Below are positions 45,316 through 53,185 of a stretch of 64,000 bases of DNA, piece by piece. The notes under the pieces were generated by a model that had not been told where the DNA came from, did no database searches, and was given only the letters and a program-made list of their open reading frames with translations. Numbering within the stretch: position 1 is the stretch's first letter; every line of letters starts with the position of its first letter. The translations under genes and the position numbers were made by a program. The stretch is from Mycobacterium sp. MS1601 (GTDB lineage Bacteria; Actinomycetota; Actinomycetes; Mycobacteriales; Mycobacteriaceae): contig NZ_CP019420.1 of NCBI RefSeq assembly GCF_001984215.1, forward strand, positions 992,001 through 1,056,000. Reading direction: 5' to 3'.

Positions 45316-46730
45316 CCTTCACCGAGATCAGCCTGGATGAGTACACCGCGTCCAGCGGGGTGTCGCTGGGACGCCGGGTCGCCGCCGGCGAACTGTCGCC
45401 GGTGCACCTCACCGAATGCGCTCTGACCATTGCCGAGCGCGAAGAATCGCGACTCAACGCCTATGCCGCACTGATGCCGGATCGGGCGCTTGCCGTGGCG
45501 GCGCAACGCGAAGCCGAGGTTCGCGACGGGCGGGTGCGCAGCGTGCTGCACGGTGTCCCGATCGCAGCCAAAGACAACATGTACATCGTCGGCGAACCCT
45601 GCTGGAAAGGATCGTTGACCACATCCGACGAACCCGCACCGGTCTCGTCGCCCATGGTGGCCCGACTCGAGGACGCCGGTTCGGTGATCATCGGCCGCAC
45701 CACCACTCCCGAGTTCGGTTGGAAGGCCGTCGGCAACTCTCCCCGCACCGGCGTCACGCGCAACCCGTGGAACACCGACCGCAACACCGGCGGCTCGAGC
45801 GCCGGCTCAGGTGCCACCGTGGCCTCTGGAGCGGTACCCATCGCCACCGGAACCGACGCCGGCGGATCCATCCGCATCCCCGCGTCTTTCTGCGGCACCG
45901 TCGGATTCAAGCCAACCTTGGGCGCCATCCCGGTGTGGCCCGGCACTGTCAACGAAAACCTCTCGCACGCAGGTCCATTGACGCGCACCGTCGAAGATGC
46001 CCTCGCGGTCTTCGAGCTCACCCGTGGAGCGGACGCCCGTGACCCGCAGTCCTCCTACTCCACAGCCCTGCCCGTGCGGCCAGGATCTCTCCGAGTCGGG
46101 TTGGTACGCAAGCCGTTCGGCATCACCCCGGACGGCGAGGTCGCAGACGTCTTCGAGTCGGCCTTGGCGGCGCTCTCTGACGCGGGCATAGCCCAGATGG
46201 GCGAGGTCTCACTCGACCGACCCGCACCCCGGGACATCTTCGACGCCCTCTGGCTGACAGGTCGTGGGCTCGGCTTCGCCGACACCATCCGCACCCACCG
46301 CAACGTCATGGACCCGGCCCTGGCCCGGCTGAACGACCTGGCCTCCGATTATTCGCTGACACACTTCTTCGCAATCATGCAGCAGCGCAGGGCCTTCAAT
46401 GAATGGGCCTTCTCGTTGTTCGACCAGTGGGATCTACTGCTCATGCCGACCATGCCGCTGACGGCCTTCGCAGCCGACGCCGAGGTGCCCGAAGGCGGGC
46501 AGCTCGACGCTCCCCTGCCCTGGTCCACCTGGACGCCTTACACCTACCCGTTCAACATCTCAGGTCAGCCGGCAATCTCGGTGCCCCTTGGCCTGTCAGC
46601 CGCAGGCATGCCGGTCGGTATGCAGATCGTCGGGCCGTGGTCGGGTGATCTCGCGGTGTTGTCCTTCGCCGCCGCGTGTGAGGCCGCCGTGGCCGCACTG
46701 AACACCGTGCGAGTGGCGCCGTCGGTGTGA
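45312..46730 (+). CDS. Amidase signature-family hydrolase
   Basis: A 472-residue amide hydrolase. The catalytic triad is visible: Lys in GVPIAAKDNMY, cis-Ser in NTGGSSAGSGA and the nucleophile Ser in TDAGGSIRIPASFCG. The C-terminal part (LLMPTMPLTAF, GQPAISVPLGLS) is normal for the family. It could release ammonia or an amine from an amide made by earlier steps. The ATG at 45312 overlaps the aminotransferase stop by four bases. It is the last gene of the five-gene operon; the next gene starts 134 bp on. Confidence 0.92.
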   Translation: MTFTEISLDEYTASSGVSLGRRVAAGELSPVHLTECALTIAEREESRLNAYAALMPDRALAVAAQREAEVRDGRVRSVLHGVPIAAKDNMYIVGEPCWKGSLTTSDEPAPVSSPMVARLEDAGSVIIGRTTTPEFGWKAVGNSPRTGVTRNPWNTDRNTGGSSAGSGATVASGAVPIATGTDAGGSIRIPASFCGTVGFKPTLGAIPVWPGTVNENLSHAGPLTRTVEDALAVFELTRGADARDPQSSYSTALPVRPGSLRVGLVRKPFGITPDGEVADVFESALAALSDAGIAQMGEVSLDRPAPRDIFDALWLTGRGLGFADTIRTHRNVMDPALARLNDLASDYSLTHFFAIMQQRRAFNEWAFSLFDQWDLLLMPTMPLTAFAADAEVPEGGQLDAPLPWSTWTPYTYPFNISGQPAISVPLGLSAAGMPVGMQIVGPWSGDLAVLSFAAACEAAVAALNTVRVAPSV

Positions 46731-46864
46731 CCGCGGAGACGCTGTGACGCGAATCCATAGGTGTTCGAGGTGTTTTGGTAACAGTCTGGTCTCGGCAGGC
46801 TGTGCAAATCGTACTGACGCAGCCCGTGGGCTACGTTGGTTCGGACTCCAGGGAGGGATCACCG

Positions 46865-47236
46865 TTGAAGAAGAGTGCCGCCGTTCTTGTCGCCGCAGCC
46901 TCATTGCTGATGCCCGTGCAGTTGGGCGCGGCGGGCGTGGCAGCTGCTGAACCTGCACCGTCCGCGCCCACAGCCACCACCACCACCACTTCACCCACGC
47001 GCTTTACGATGCCGTCGGTCAGGGGCATCACGTTGACCAAAGCCACCGAGGCCATCACCTCACTGTCCCCCACCACCAAGTTCCGGATCAATCCAGTGGT
47101 TCGAGGCGGAGAGCCGATCCAGATTCTCAGCCCGGGTAGCTGGGTGGTGTGCCGGCAGTCCCCGGCAGCGGGACGAAACATCACAGCCAGAACCACCCTC
47201 ACCCTTCAGGTCGAACGGCCGTGGAACGGGTGCTGA
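46865..47236 (+). CDS. Small secreted PASTA-like protein 1
   Basis: A 123-residue protein starting at a TTG (46865) six bases after GGGAGGGA. It has a signal peptide (KKSAAVLVAAASLLMPVQLG), a Thr-rich linker, and a single PASTA-like unit: TMPSVRGITLTKATEAITSL, then VVCRQSPAAGRNITARTTLT. The Cys in WVVCRQSP and the C-terminal Cys could form a disulphide. PASTA domains bind peptidoglycan fragments or beta-lactams, but single-domain secreted versions have no assigned role. A strong terminator follows. A relative lies 350 bp downstream. Confidence 0.75.
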   Translation: MKKSAAVLVAAASLLMPVQLGAAGVAAAEPAPSAPTATTTTTSPTRFTMPSVRGITLTKATEAITSLSPTTKFRINPVVRGGEPIQILSPGSWVVCRQSPAAGRNITARTTLTLQVERPWNGC

Positions 47237-47264
47237 ACTAACCGTCTCGATTCTTCACACTCTG

Positions 47265-47310
47265 CGAACCGCTGTCCGCCGCAAGGCGGGCAGCGGTTCG
47301 TGGCTTTTTG
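47265..47310 (+). terminator. Strong intrinsic terminator
   Basis: CGAACCGCTGTCCGCC (47265-47280) pairs with GGCGGGCAGCGGTTCG (47285-47300) around a GCAA tetraloop with one mismatch, followed by TGGCTTTTTG. It ends transcription of the first PASTA-like gene and gives the second its own unit. Confidence 0.9.
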
Positions 47311-47583
47311 CTGCTGTGTAGTTGCTGCGAGCCTGCTGTATTCCCGATTTTTGCCTTCACAGTCACCGGACAGAACGTTCACAGCGACCGAGTCTGGCTC
47401 TCACAGGTACAGCCAAGGCAGTCTTTGCCCATCGCTGAAGCTACGACGCCGTAGCGCCTCCGCGAACGCAGCAGAGAGTCACCACACCTGTTCGGCATCG
47501 CCTGTTTGACAGCGCTGCTACCACACCCTTTCTCGATCTGTGCGGCATCACCGCATCGGTCCGGACCAGCGAAGGCCAACCTC

Positions 47584-47946
47584 ATGAAGAAGCATCTCGT
47601 TATTGCCGCCACCGCCATGGCTTTGCTGCCCGCCACCATCGGGTTGGCCGGCCCCGCCCAGGCCGCACAGAGTTTCACGATGCCGTCCATCAAAGGCATG
47701 AACCTGCAGGAGGCCGAGGATGCGGTGACTGCCGCAGCCCAGGGCATGCCCCTTGACCTCGAATCGCACAACATCACCGGCATGGCGCAGCAGCAGCTGA
47801 GCCTCACCGACTGGCTGGTGTGCGGTCAGACGCCCAAGGCGGGAACCACCATCAGCGCCACCAGGGAAGTGGATTTCAACGTGGTCCGTGAATTCGACGC
47901 CGCCCGCAACATCTATGACCCGATGGTCGCCGACGCCTGCAAGTAG
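47584..47946 (+). CDS. Small secreted PASTA-like protein 2
   Basis: A 120-residue protein with signal peptide KKHLVIAATAMALLPATIGL and cleavage near AQAA. The mature part has TMPSIKGMNLQEAEDAVTAA, then LTDWLVCGQTPKAGTTISAT, the same order as the protein at 46865-47236 (TMPS, a helix, then WxVC-x-Q-x-P-x-AG). A second Cys sits at the C-terminus (VADACK). Both look like one PASTA-like fold locked by a disulphide. Function unknown; contact with cell-wall material is a reasonable guess. Confidence 0.75.
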   Translation: MKKHLVIAATAMALLPATIGLAGPAQAAQSFTMPSIKGMNLQEAEDAVTAAAQGMPLDLESHNITGMAQQQLSLTDWLVCGQTPKAGTTISATREVDFNVVREFDAARNIYDPMVADACK

Positions 47947-48161
47947 TACGGCTTTCGAACCTCTTGCGCCAGAGGGCTTTTCGACGGCCCCGCGGATGGG
48001 CTGCGTCCGCATGCAGCTAAGCATGTGATGCAGCCCACTTTCGCGGAGGCATTTGCCGACGTTATGCAATCGGCTACTCTTTCGTCAGATCCGTACGCGA
48101 TCAACGCGATTGCCATGGCGGCAATCTGTCACAGCAACTCCAACCAAGGCTCGGGGGCCCC

Positions 48162-48446
48162 ATGGTGGATTCTTTGCTTCAAAAACGCTGGCGCTCACTG
48201 CGACGCAAGGTTCGGCACCGGGTTCAGGACGCACAGGCTTTCACTCATCCAGCGGTGAAGTTTGTGATTGTGGCGATTCTGGCCGCCATCACCATAGCCG
48301 CTGTGGTCTACGCGCTCCGAGAGGATCCTGCGAACCATCCGCCCGAATCCACCACGGAATCGTCGCTTGCAACACACGTCGAGATACTCGATCCCGCCGT
48401 GATGTCGATCACCCTGGAGAGATCAGTTCCCACATCAGCCGTCTGA
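48162..48446 (+). CDS. Small single-helix membrane protein
   Basis: A 94-residue frame with a very basic cytoplasmic start (RWRSLRRKVRHRVQDAQ), one helix (FVIVAILAAITIAAVVYAL) and a polar outer tail. A GGGGG run lies just before the ATG at 48162. No family recognised. It ends just before a GC-rich hairpin and the truncated tRNA-like repeat. Coding is plausible but not certain. Confidence 0.5.
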   Translation: MVDSLLQKRWRSLRRKVRHRVQDAQAFTHPAVKFVIVAILAAITIAAVVYALREDPANHPPESTTESSLATHVEILDPAVMSITLERSVPTSAV

Positions 48447-48504
48447 CTCGAAGTTTCGCCGGCTTCACCCTGCCCCGCGCTGCCCCGCGGGTCTCCAACG
48501 CACT

Positions 48505-48527
48505 CAGGCCCCCTCGAAAGGGGCCTG
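48505..48527. terminator. GC-rich hairpin near the left attachment repeat
   Basis: CAGGCCCC (48505-48512) pairs perfectly with GGGGCCTG (48520-48527) around CTCGAAA. It could end the small membrane gene on the plus strand. Alternatively it may be the original tRNA-Tyr terminator, left 2.5 kb away after insertion. No T-run follows on either strand. Confidence 0.45.
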
Positions 48528-48533
48528 ATGTGT

Positions 48534-48556
48534 GTGGCAGGTACAGGATTCGAACC
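48534..48556. repeat. Attachment-site repeat, truncated tRNA-Tyr 3' end
   Basis: Exact copy of 51082-51104, covering the acceptor and part of the T-arm of tRNA-Tyr on the minus strand. Similarity stops sharply at both ends. It is not a functional tRNA because no D-arm or anticodon arm follows. Confidence 0.85.
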
Positions 48557-48812
48557 AGCAAACACCTACGCGCCGCGTTTGCTGCTGACCAGCGACAATC
48601 GCCTGACCAGCCGAGCAGCGCTCCCCTGGCGGGCCGAATCAGCGAGAACCTTCGCGCATTTCGCCACGTTGGGGTAGGTTGGCATCGCAGGTTCATCGCA
48701 GGCCAGAGGCTATTTCTGGCAAATCTGACTGAATCCGCACCAGGAATTCAAACCGACCAAATGCACACGCCGATCCTACGTCGATTTGGTCGAAGCGCAG
48801 AGATTGGCAGAC

Positions 48813-49472
48813 ATGGCAGCGAAGACCGGACAGCGACGTTGGGGACATATCCGCAAACTCGATTCAGGACGATTTCAGGCGAGTTTTGTCGGGCCGGATC
48901 TGCGGCGGTACAAAGCACCGCGCCCGTTCGACACCAAACTGATGGCCGAAGGCTGGCTTGCGCGAGAACGCGAAATGATCCAGCTTGCCGACTACAACGG
49001 CACCAAGTGGACATCGCCGGTTGAGCGCCAGGCCAAAGCTGCCGTGCGCGGTGAAACCGTCGAAAGCTACGGCACGCGGTGGATCGAAGGTCGCAACATC
49101 AAGCGCCCGTCTGGCGTTGACCCGGCACGAGTCGCCGCATTGCGCCGACAACGGGCACGCCGGGTTACTCGTGCCGGTGTGAAAACTGCCGCCGTGGCGG
49201 GCTCTGCCGCCGTCGCCACCGTCGCCGTTGTGAGCCAGTCCCGACCGTCGAGCCGGACTCGCACCGCGCCAGCGCGCCGACGCATCGAACGCGCCTACGT
49301 GGCGCGGGCGAAGGCCGATCACGCCAAGCTCCGCAGTCTGCGCGCGTCGGCGTTCCCGACTTCGGCGATCGGTGCGTCAACGTTCGATGCAAGGTCGGCG
49401 CGCGCCGAAGCGAGAGCACTCACCAGCGGTTACCGCCAACAGGTCAAAGCCGCGCGCCGGGTGCGTCGGTGA
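48813..49472 (+). pseudogene. Truncated tyrosine integrase fused to Arg/Ala-rich tail
   Basis: Residues 1 to about 95 from the ATG at 48813 match the arm-binding start of phage and element integrases: RRWGHIRKLDSGRFQASFVG, FDTKLMAEGWLAREREMIQL, then VESYGTRWIEGRNIK. The catalytic domain with R-HxxR-Y is missing. Instead the frame continues into an Arg/Ala-rich segment (VAALRRQRARRVTRAGVKTA, AVAGSAAVATVAVV) of unknown origin. An internal deletion probably joined the integrase 5' end to another gene of the element. The fusion frame is open and could still be expressed as a DNA-binding fragment. Confidence 0.65.
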
Positions 49473-49501
49473 GGACGAGCGATCCGGGGCAGTGCGCCGA
49501 G

Positions 49502-50878
49502 TCAGATAACGGGCTTTGTGCCGTCCATTATTCTAAATCCGTCGGCGTCGGAATATCGAAGCTTCAAATCTGGGCTATGTTGTCGAACAGCTGCGAAATT
49601 TTTCAGAAAATCCAAGAGTTGTTGCGGGTCCAAAGTAGCAGCTAGCTCATTCAGGGCGATTTTTTCTTCGTGGTCTAGAGCATCGAGCCGTGTCCTATAA
49701 TGCCGAATCCGCTCCGAAATGAGGCCGGTGTCTTCTATAGCATCAATTTCGACGTTCGAGCTAGATTCTTCTGTTGCCTTATCCAGCAGTCTTAGAGCGT
49801 GACCGGCGAGATTGGCACTGAACTCGCGTTCTCCCTCAATCATGCCAAGAGCTGCGCTTAGGCTGGCATAGCTCGATGTCCCAGGCTCATACCGATTGAG
49901 TGCGTTTTTCAACCTAAGCTTTGTCGATTCTTGGTTTAACCGGCGTCGCAGATTCTTAACACGGTTGTTTCTATAGGCAACTCGACGATCTTCGGCGAGC
50001 GCTTCGACGCTATCAATGGTCTCTCCACTTACACCCGCATCAAGATACTTATTGGAAAGGTGGAGGAAAGTCGACAGCCGAACCTGATGATAAGGATACT
50101 TTGATCGAGTGGCGAACTCTGCGCGCAGTTCCGGTCGAGGTCCAAGCGTATCGCCCGCCTCTCTTCGATACCAATCACTCTTCACATCAGATGTGACAAA
50201 CAGGACGGGTCGATCGATCTTCTCCGCATGGTCGAGAATCTCGAACCATACTAGAAGATCTCCGTCGCCATTGTCAGATTTGTTCGCGTCTCGGTAACCG
50301 GGCGGAACTTCACGCTCGTAACGATCGGCGGCCTTCTTTTTCCTGTCCTCAATAGTGGAGGCTTCGGGCTTCGGTCCGATCTGCGTTGCAGATGAAAGAA
50401 TGCCATCTAACCTGATCCTGAGCGGGTCGCCAGTTCGAATCTCGTCATACGAGATAACGTGTTGTTTCTCTTGTTCATTAAGGTGACTAGCAATAGATTC
50501 CGCAGCCTCGGTTAGCTTCTCGTCGACAACACCTCGAATTGACTTCTGGATCTCGGCATCTCTGATTCCAGATACAACTCCGTTTAGCGACGTCTTGAGC
50601 TTTTCAAGCTCCAGACGAATCTTCTCGTACTGCGGTTGATGCTGCCTTGCGACCTCAAGTCGATTTCGCTGAAACTCAAGCCCGACCTGATATGGAATCC
50701 AAACGCGCGATCGGACTTCCGGTCGTTCGAAAACACTCAGGATCTGGGTGCGCTGGTTTGTCCCTGTTCGATAGAGATCGAGAAGGACATTGGCATCGAG
50801 CGCGATCGTTCCCGCCTCAAGCATGTGCTTAAGCGTCGATTCACTTGGTTCGTACCACTCACCGAATGTGTGCTGCAC
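49502..50878 (-). CDS. PIN-like (PIN_8/DUF4935-type) nuclease-domain protein, candidate defence cargo
   Basis: A 458-residue protein from a GTG (50878) after AGGGGG. The N-terminal PIN-like domain begins AGTIALDANVLLDLYRTGTN (first acidic residue). It continues through a long helical insert (about 95-200) and resumes with SDNGDGDLLVWFEILDHAEK and PVLFVTSDVKSDWYRREAG, giving the remaining acidic residues and the DW(Y/W) motif of the family. The C-terminal 200 residues are helical and unassigned. PIN domains cut RNA; proteins of this kind often travel on mobile elements and may act in phage defence. Its codon use is more AT-rich than the flanking genes. An antidote gene was not seen. Confidence 0.78.
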   Translation of the reverse strand: MQHTFGEWYEPSESTLKHMLEAGTIALDANVLLDLYRTGTNQRTQILSVFERPEVRSRVWIPYQVGLEFQRNRLEVARQHQPQYEKIRLELEKLKTSLNGVVSGIRDAEIQKSIRGVVDEKLTEAAESIASHLNEQEKQHVISYDEIRTGDPLRIRLDGILSSATQIGPKPEASTIEDRKKKAADRYEREVPPGYRDANKSDNGDGDLLVWFEILDHAEKIDRPVLFVTSDVKSDWYRREAGDTLGPRPELRAEFATRSKYPYHQVRLSTFLHLSNKYLDAGVSGETIDSVEALAEDRRVAYRNNRVKNLRRRLNQESTKLRLKNALNRYEPGTSSYASLSAALGMIEGEREFSANLAGHALRLLDKATEESSSNVEIDAIEDTGLISERIRHYRTRLDALDHEEKIALNELAATLDPQQLLDFLKNFAAVRQHSPDLKLRYSDADGFRIMDGTKPVI

Positions 50879-51028
50879 GCGCGCCCCGCCCCCTGAACTC
50901 TCACAGTTCGACCGGCAGGATGCTATCGCAGACTTGGTGCAGCACTGAGGGAACATCCCACGCACGACTGAAAGGTGTGAGCAAACCCGAAAGAAGGGCA
51001 GGTTGCGGAGGCAGATCGCACGTTAGTT

Positions 51029-51071
51029 GCAGGCCAGCGGCGGTTTCGTTCAAAAACCACCGCTGACCTGC
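51029..51071. repeat. Long hairpin next to the tRNA-Tyr attachment site
   Basis: An 18-bp stem, GCAGGCCAGCGGCGGTTT (51029-51046) against AAACCACCGCTGACCTGC (51054-51071), has only two non-Watson-Crick positions and a seven-base loop. It lies 12 bp from the 3' end of tRNA-Tyr. It may serve as the tRNA terminator or belong to the element's recombination region. Confidence 0.7.
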
Positions 51072-51081
51072 AGCGATGCAC

Positions 51082-51104
51082 GTGGCAGGTACAGGATTCG
51101 AACC
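51082..51104. repeat. Attachment-site repeat within tRNA-Tyr
   Basis: The second copy of the 23-bp direct repeat, spanning the last bases of tRNA-Tyr (acceptor and T-arm) plus one flanking base. It restores a full tRNA gene at this end of the element. Confidence 0.85.
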
Positions 51105-51165
51105 TGTGTAGGCGTTAGCCGACGGATTTACAGTCCGCTCCCATTGGCCGCTCGGGCAACCTGCC
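51083..51165 (-). tRNA. tRNA-Tyr (anticodon GTA)
   Basis: An 83-nt class II tRNA: acceptor GGCAGGT against ACCTGCC, D-arm TGCCCGAGCGGCCAATGGGA, anticodon loop CTGTAAA with GTA, a long variable arm (GTCGGCTAACGCC) and T-arm ACAGGTTCGAATCCTGT. CCA is not encoded. Its 3' part is duplicated at 48534-48556. Confidence 0.95.
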
Positions 51166-51183
51166 GGGTTTGGTGCGAGTAGC

Positions 51184-51213
51184 AGGGTACAACGAGGATG
51201 TACTGAACACGAA
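51184..51213 (-). promoter_or_regulatory. Predicted tRNA-Tyr promoter
   Basis: Minus-strand TTCGTG (51208-51213) stands 18 bases before TACCCT (51184-51189), about 20 bases upstream of the tRNA 5' end. Spacing and the -10 hexamer equal those before tRNA-Thr at 30471-30500. Confidence 0.4.
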
Positions 51214-51240
51214 AACGGCTAAACAGAGGGGACGTGTCCA

Positions 51241-51732
51241 ATGGCGGATTCATCGTTTGACGTAGTGAGCAAGGTCGACCGTCAGGAGGTCGACAACGCC
51301 CTGAATCAAGCCGCCAAAGAACTGGCCACCCGCTTCGACTTCCGCGGCACCGACACCACCATCGCCTGGAAGGGCGACGAGACCATCGAACTCGTGAGCT
51401 CCACCGAGGAGCGCCTCAAGGCGGCCGTCGACGTCTTCAAGGAGAAGCTGGTCCGCCGCGACATCTCGATGAAGGCGTTCGACGCCGGCGACCCACAACC
51501 CAGCGGAAAGACCTTCAGAGTCACCGGCAACCTCAAGCAGGGCATCAGCAGCGAGGAAGCCAAGAAGATCACCAAGATCATCCGCGACGCAGGCCCCAAG
51601 GGCGTCAAGGCACAGATCCAGGGTGAGGAGATCCGCGTCAGCTCCAAAAAGCGCGATGACCTGCAGGCCGTCATCGCCCTGCTGAAAGGCTCCGACCTGG
51701 ATGTGGCGCTGCAGTTCGTGAACTACCGCTGA
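51241..51732 (+). CDS. YajQ family nucleotide-binding protein
   Basis: A 163-residue protein of the YajQ family: [20 protein letters not shown] at the start, [40 protein letters not shown] and [20 protein letters not shown], then VNYR at the end. Family members bind RNA, tRNA or cyclic di-GMP; the ligand in mycobacteria (Rv0566c) is not settled. AGAGGGGA precedes the ATG. It lies divergent from tRNA-Tyr. Confidence 0.95.
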   Translation: MADSSFDVVSKVDRQEVDNALNQAAKELATRFDFRGTDTTIAWKGDETIELVSSTEERLKAAVDVFKEKLVRRDISMKAFDAGDPQPSGKTFRVTGNLKQGISSEEAKKITKIIRDAGPKGVKAQIQGEEIRVSSKKRDDLQAVIALLKGSDLDVALQFVNYR

Positions 51733-51738
51733 TTGGCG

Positions 51739-52998
51739 CTAGAAGCGGAGCTCGACCGGGCCCGGCCGGTTCAGTACCCGGGCCCGGCACAGCAGCGCCA
51801 CGACAGCGCTGATCACCGCGGCAACCAGGAACGCCGCCCGCACCGACACCAGATCGGCCGTCGACCCCAGCACGGCCGCCGCGATGGGCCGTGAGCCCAG
51901 GAAGCCGACCAACCACAGCGACATGATGCGGCCGCGGAACTCATCGGGGGCCCGCGACTGCACCAGGGTGCTCAGACCGGTCATTCCCCAGGAGAATCCG
52001 GTGCCGGCCACCGCGAAGGATGCCAGCACCGCCGCGGTCCACGGACTGAGCGCCACGCCTGCGGTCCCCAGCACCATGAGCCACAGCCCCGCGGACGCGG
52101 TGACCCCAGCCGACACCCGCGCACTCAACAGTGCCTGCGCCACCAGGCCCACCGCCGCCCCCACGCCGAACGACGCCGACAGATAACCGACAAGGCTGGC
52201 ACCACCGCCCAGTTCGGCAGCCATCGACGGCGCCAACGTCATCGAGGGATCCGAGGCGAAGCCGACGATGCTGACCCCCAGCAGCATCAGGAACAGCGGA
52301 CGGTCCGCCCACACGTACCGCAGCGCGGCGCTGACGCGATAGTCGGTGCCGGCGGCATGCTGCTTCGGCCGGGGAAACGTCACCGCCAGCAGCATCACGA
52401 TGAAGAGAAGGTGGGTGACGGCGCTGGCCGCGAAGGCCGCCGTCGGCCCCAGGTGCGCCAGGGCGAACGCCCCGAGGACGGGGCCGCCGATGCGGGCCAG
52501 GGTCAACGGGACGGTGTTGAGGTTCATGCCGATGGACAGCTCGCCAGGGCGCAACAGTGACGGCACCAGCGACTGCATGGCCGGGCCACCGACCACAAAA
52601 CCTATCCCCACCACAGCCGAAGCCGCGATGATCGGCAGCGCAGCGGCCATGCCCTGCGGGTCGGCGGCCACCACCGACCAGATGGCCAACGAGCCGGAGC
52701 CCACCAGGCACACAACACGACCGATCATCACCTGCCGGATCGGATTGCCCCGGTCCGCCCACTTCCCGGCCAGCGGATTCAACACCAGCTGCGGCACGAA
52801 CATCGCCACTCCGAGAAGCCCGACCATCAACGCCGAGCCGGTGGCCTCGAACACCACCACCGCGGCTACGAGATTGTGGGTCCACACGCCGGCGGCACTG
52901 AGCAGCTTTCCCCAGAAGAGCGCGCCGAACGCGGGATCCATGAGCAGCCGCAGGGCACTACGAGGCGGCAGCGCCGGAGCGGTGATCTCAGCGGTCAC
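51739..52998 (-). CDS. MFS transporter (enterobactin-exporter-like group)
   Basis: About 419 residues with 12 membrane helices. The start at the GTG at 52998 (MTAEITAPALPP) places RSALRLLMDPAFGALFWGKL and the first helix at the usual position. The MFS_3-type loop is visible in NPLAGKWADRGNPIRQVMIG, and FSWGMTGLSTLVQSRAPDEF, then RGRIMSLW, in the second half. Likely an exporter of a small molecule; the substrate is unknown. It is convergent with yajQ and head-to-head with the monooxygenase gene. Confidence 0.87.
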   Translation of the reverse strand: MTAEITAPALPPRSALRLLMDPAFGALFWGKLLSAAGVWTHNLVAAVVVFEATGSALMVGLLGVAMFVPQLVLNPLAGKWADRGNPIRQVMIGRVVCLVGSGSLAIWSVVAADPQGMAAALPIIAASAVVGIGFVVGGPAMQSLVPSLLRPGELSIGMNLNTVPLTLARIGGPVLGAFALAHLGPTAAFAASAVTHLLFIVMLLAVTFPRPKQHAAGTDYRVSAALRYVWADRPLFLMLLGVSIVGFASDPSMTLAPSMAAELGGGASLVGYLSASFGVGAAVGLVAQALLSARVSAGVTASAGLWLMVLGTAGVALSPWTAAVLASFAVAGTGFSWGMTGLSTLVQSRAPDEFRGRIMSLWLVGFLGSRPIAAAVLGSTADLVSVRAAFLVAAVISAVVALLCRARVLNRPGPVELRF

Positions 52999-53185
52999 GT
53001 CGTACACCAGCCTGAGAATCGCATCCCATTTGCATAGCACATGAATGCACCCTGTCCGGTCAAGAGAGGCCGCCGGCGACAACGGCCCCGCCCTCGAACA
53101 CCGACGGGGCTGGCTCAAGCAACTGGTGGATGCCTACCCTTGGGTGACCAATGCCACATCGTCGGGTAAGCAGGGGATTCCTCAC

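Larger units (their letters stand above)
48534..51104. mobile_element. Remnant integrative element at tRNA-Tyr (2.57 kb)
   Basis: A 23-bp sequence from the 3' part of tRNA-Tyr (GTGGCAGGTACAGGATTCGA plus ACC) recurs exactly at 48534-48556, giving attachment-type direct repeats around the segment. Inside are a truncated tyrosine-integrase gene and an AT-richer gene for a PIN-like protein. tRNA genes are common targets for such elements, and the intact tRNA is kept at one end as expected. The element has lost its recombinase core and should be immobile. Confidence 0.75.

Noticed and set aside
48534..48610. Possible second tRNA-Tyr gene
   Set aside because: Only the 23-bp 3' segment matches; no anticodon arm or D-arm follows, so it is an attachment repeat and not a tRNA gene.
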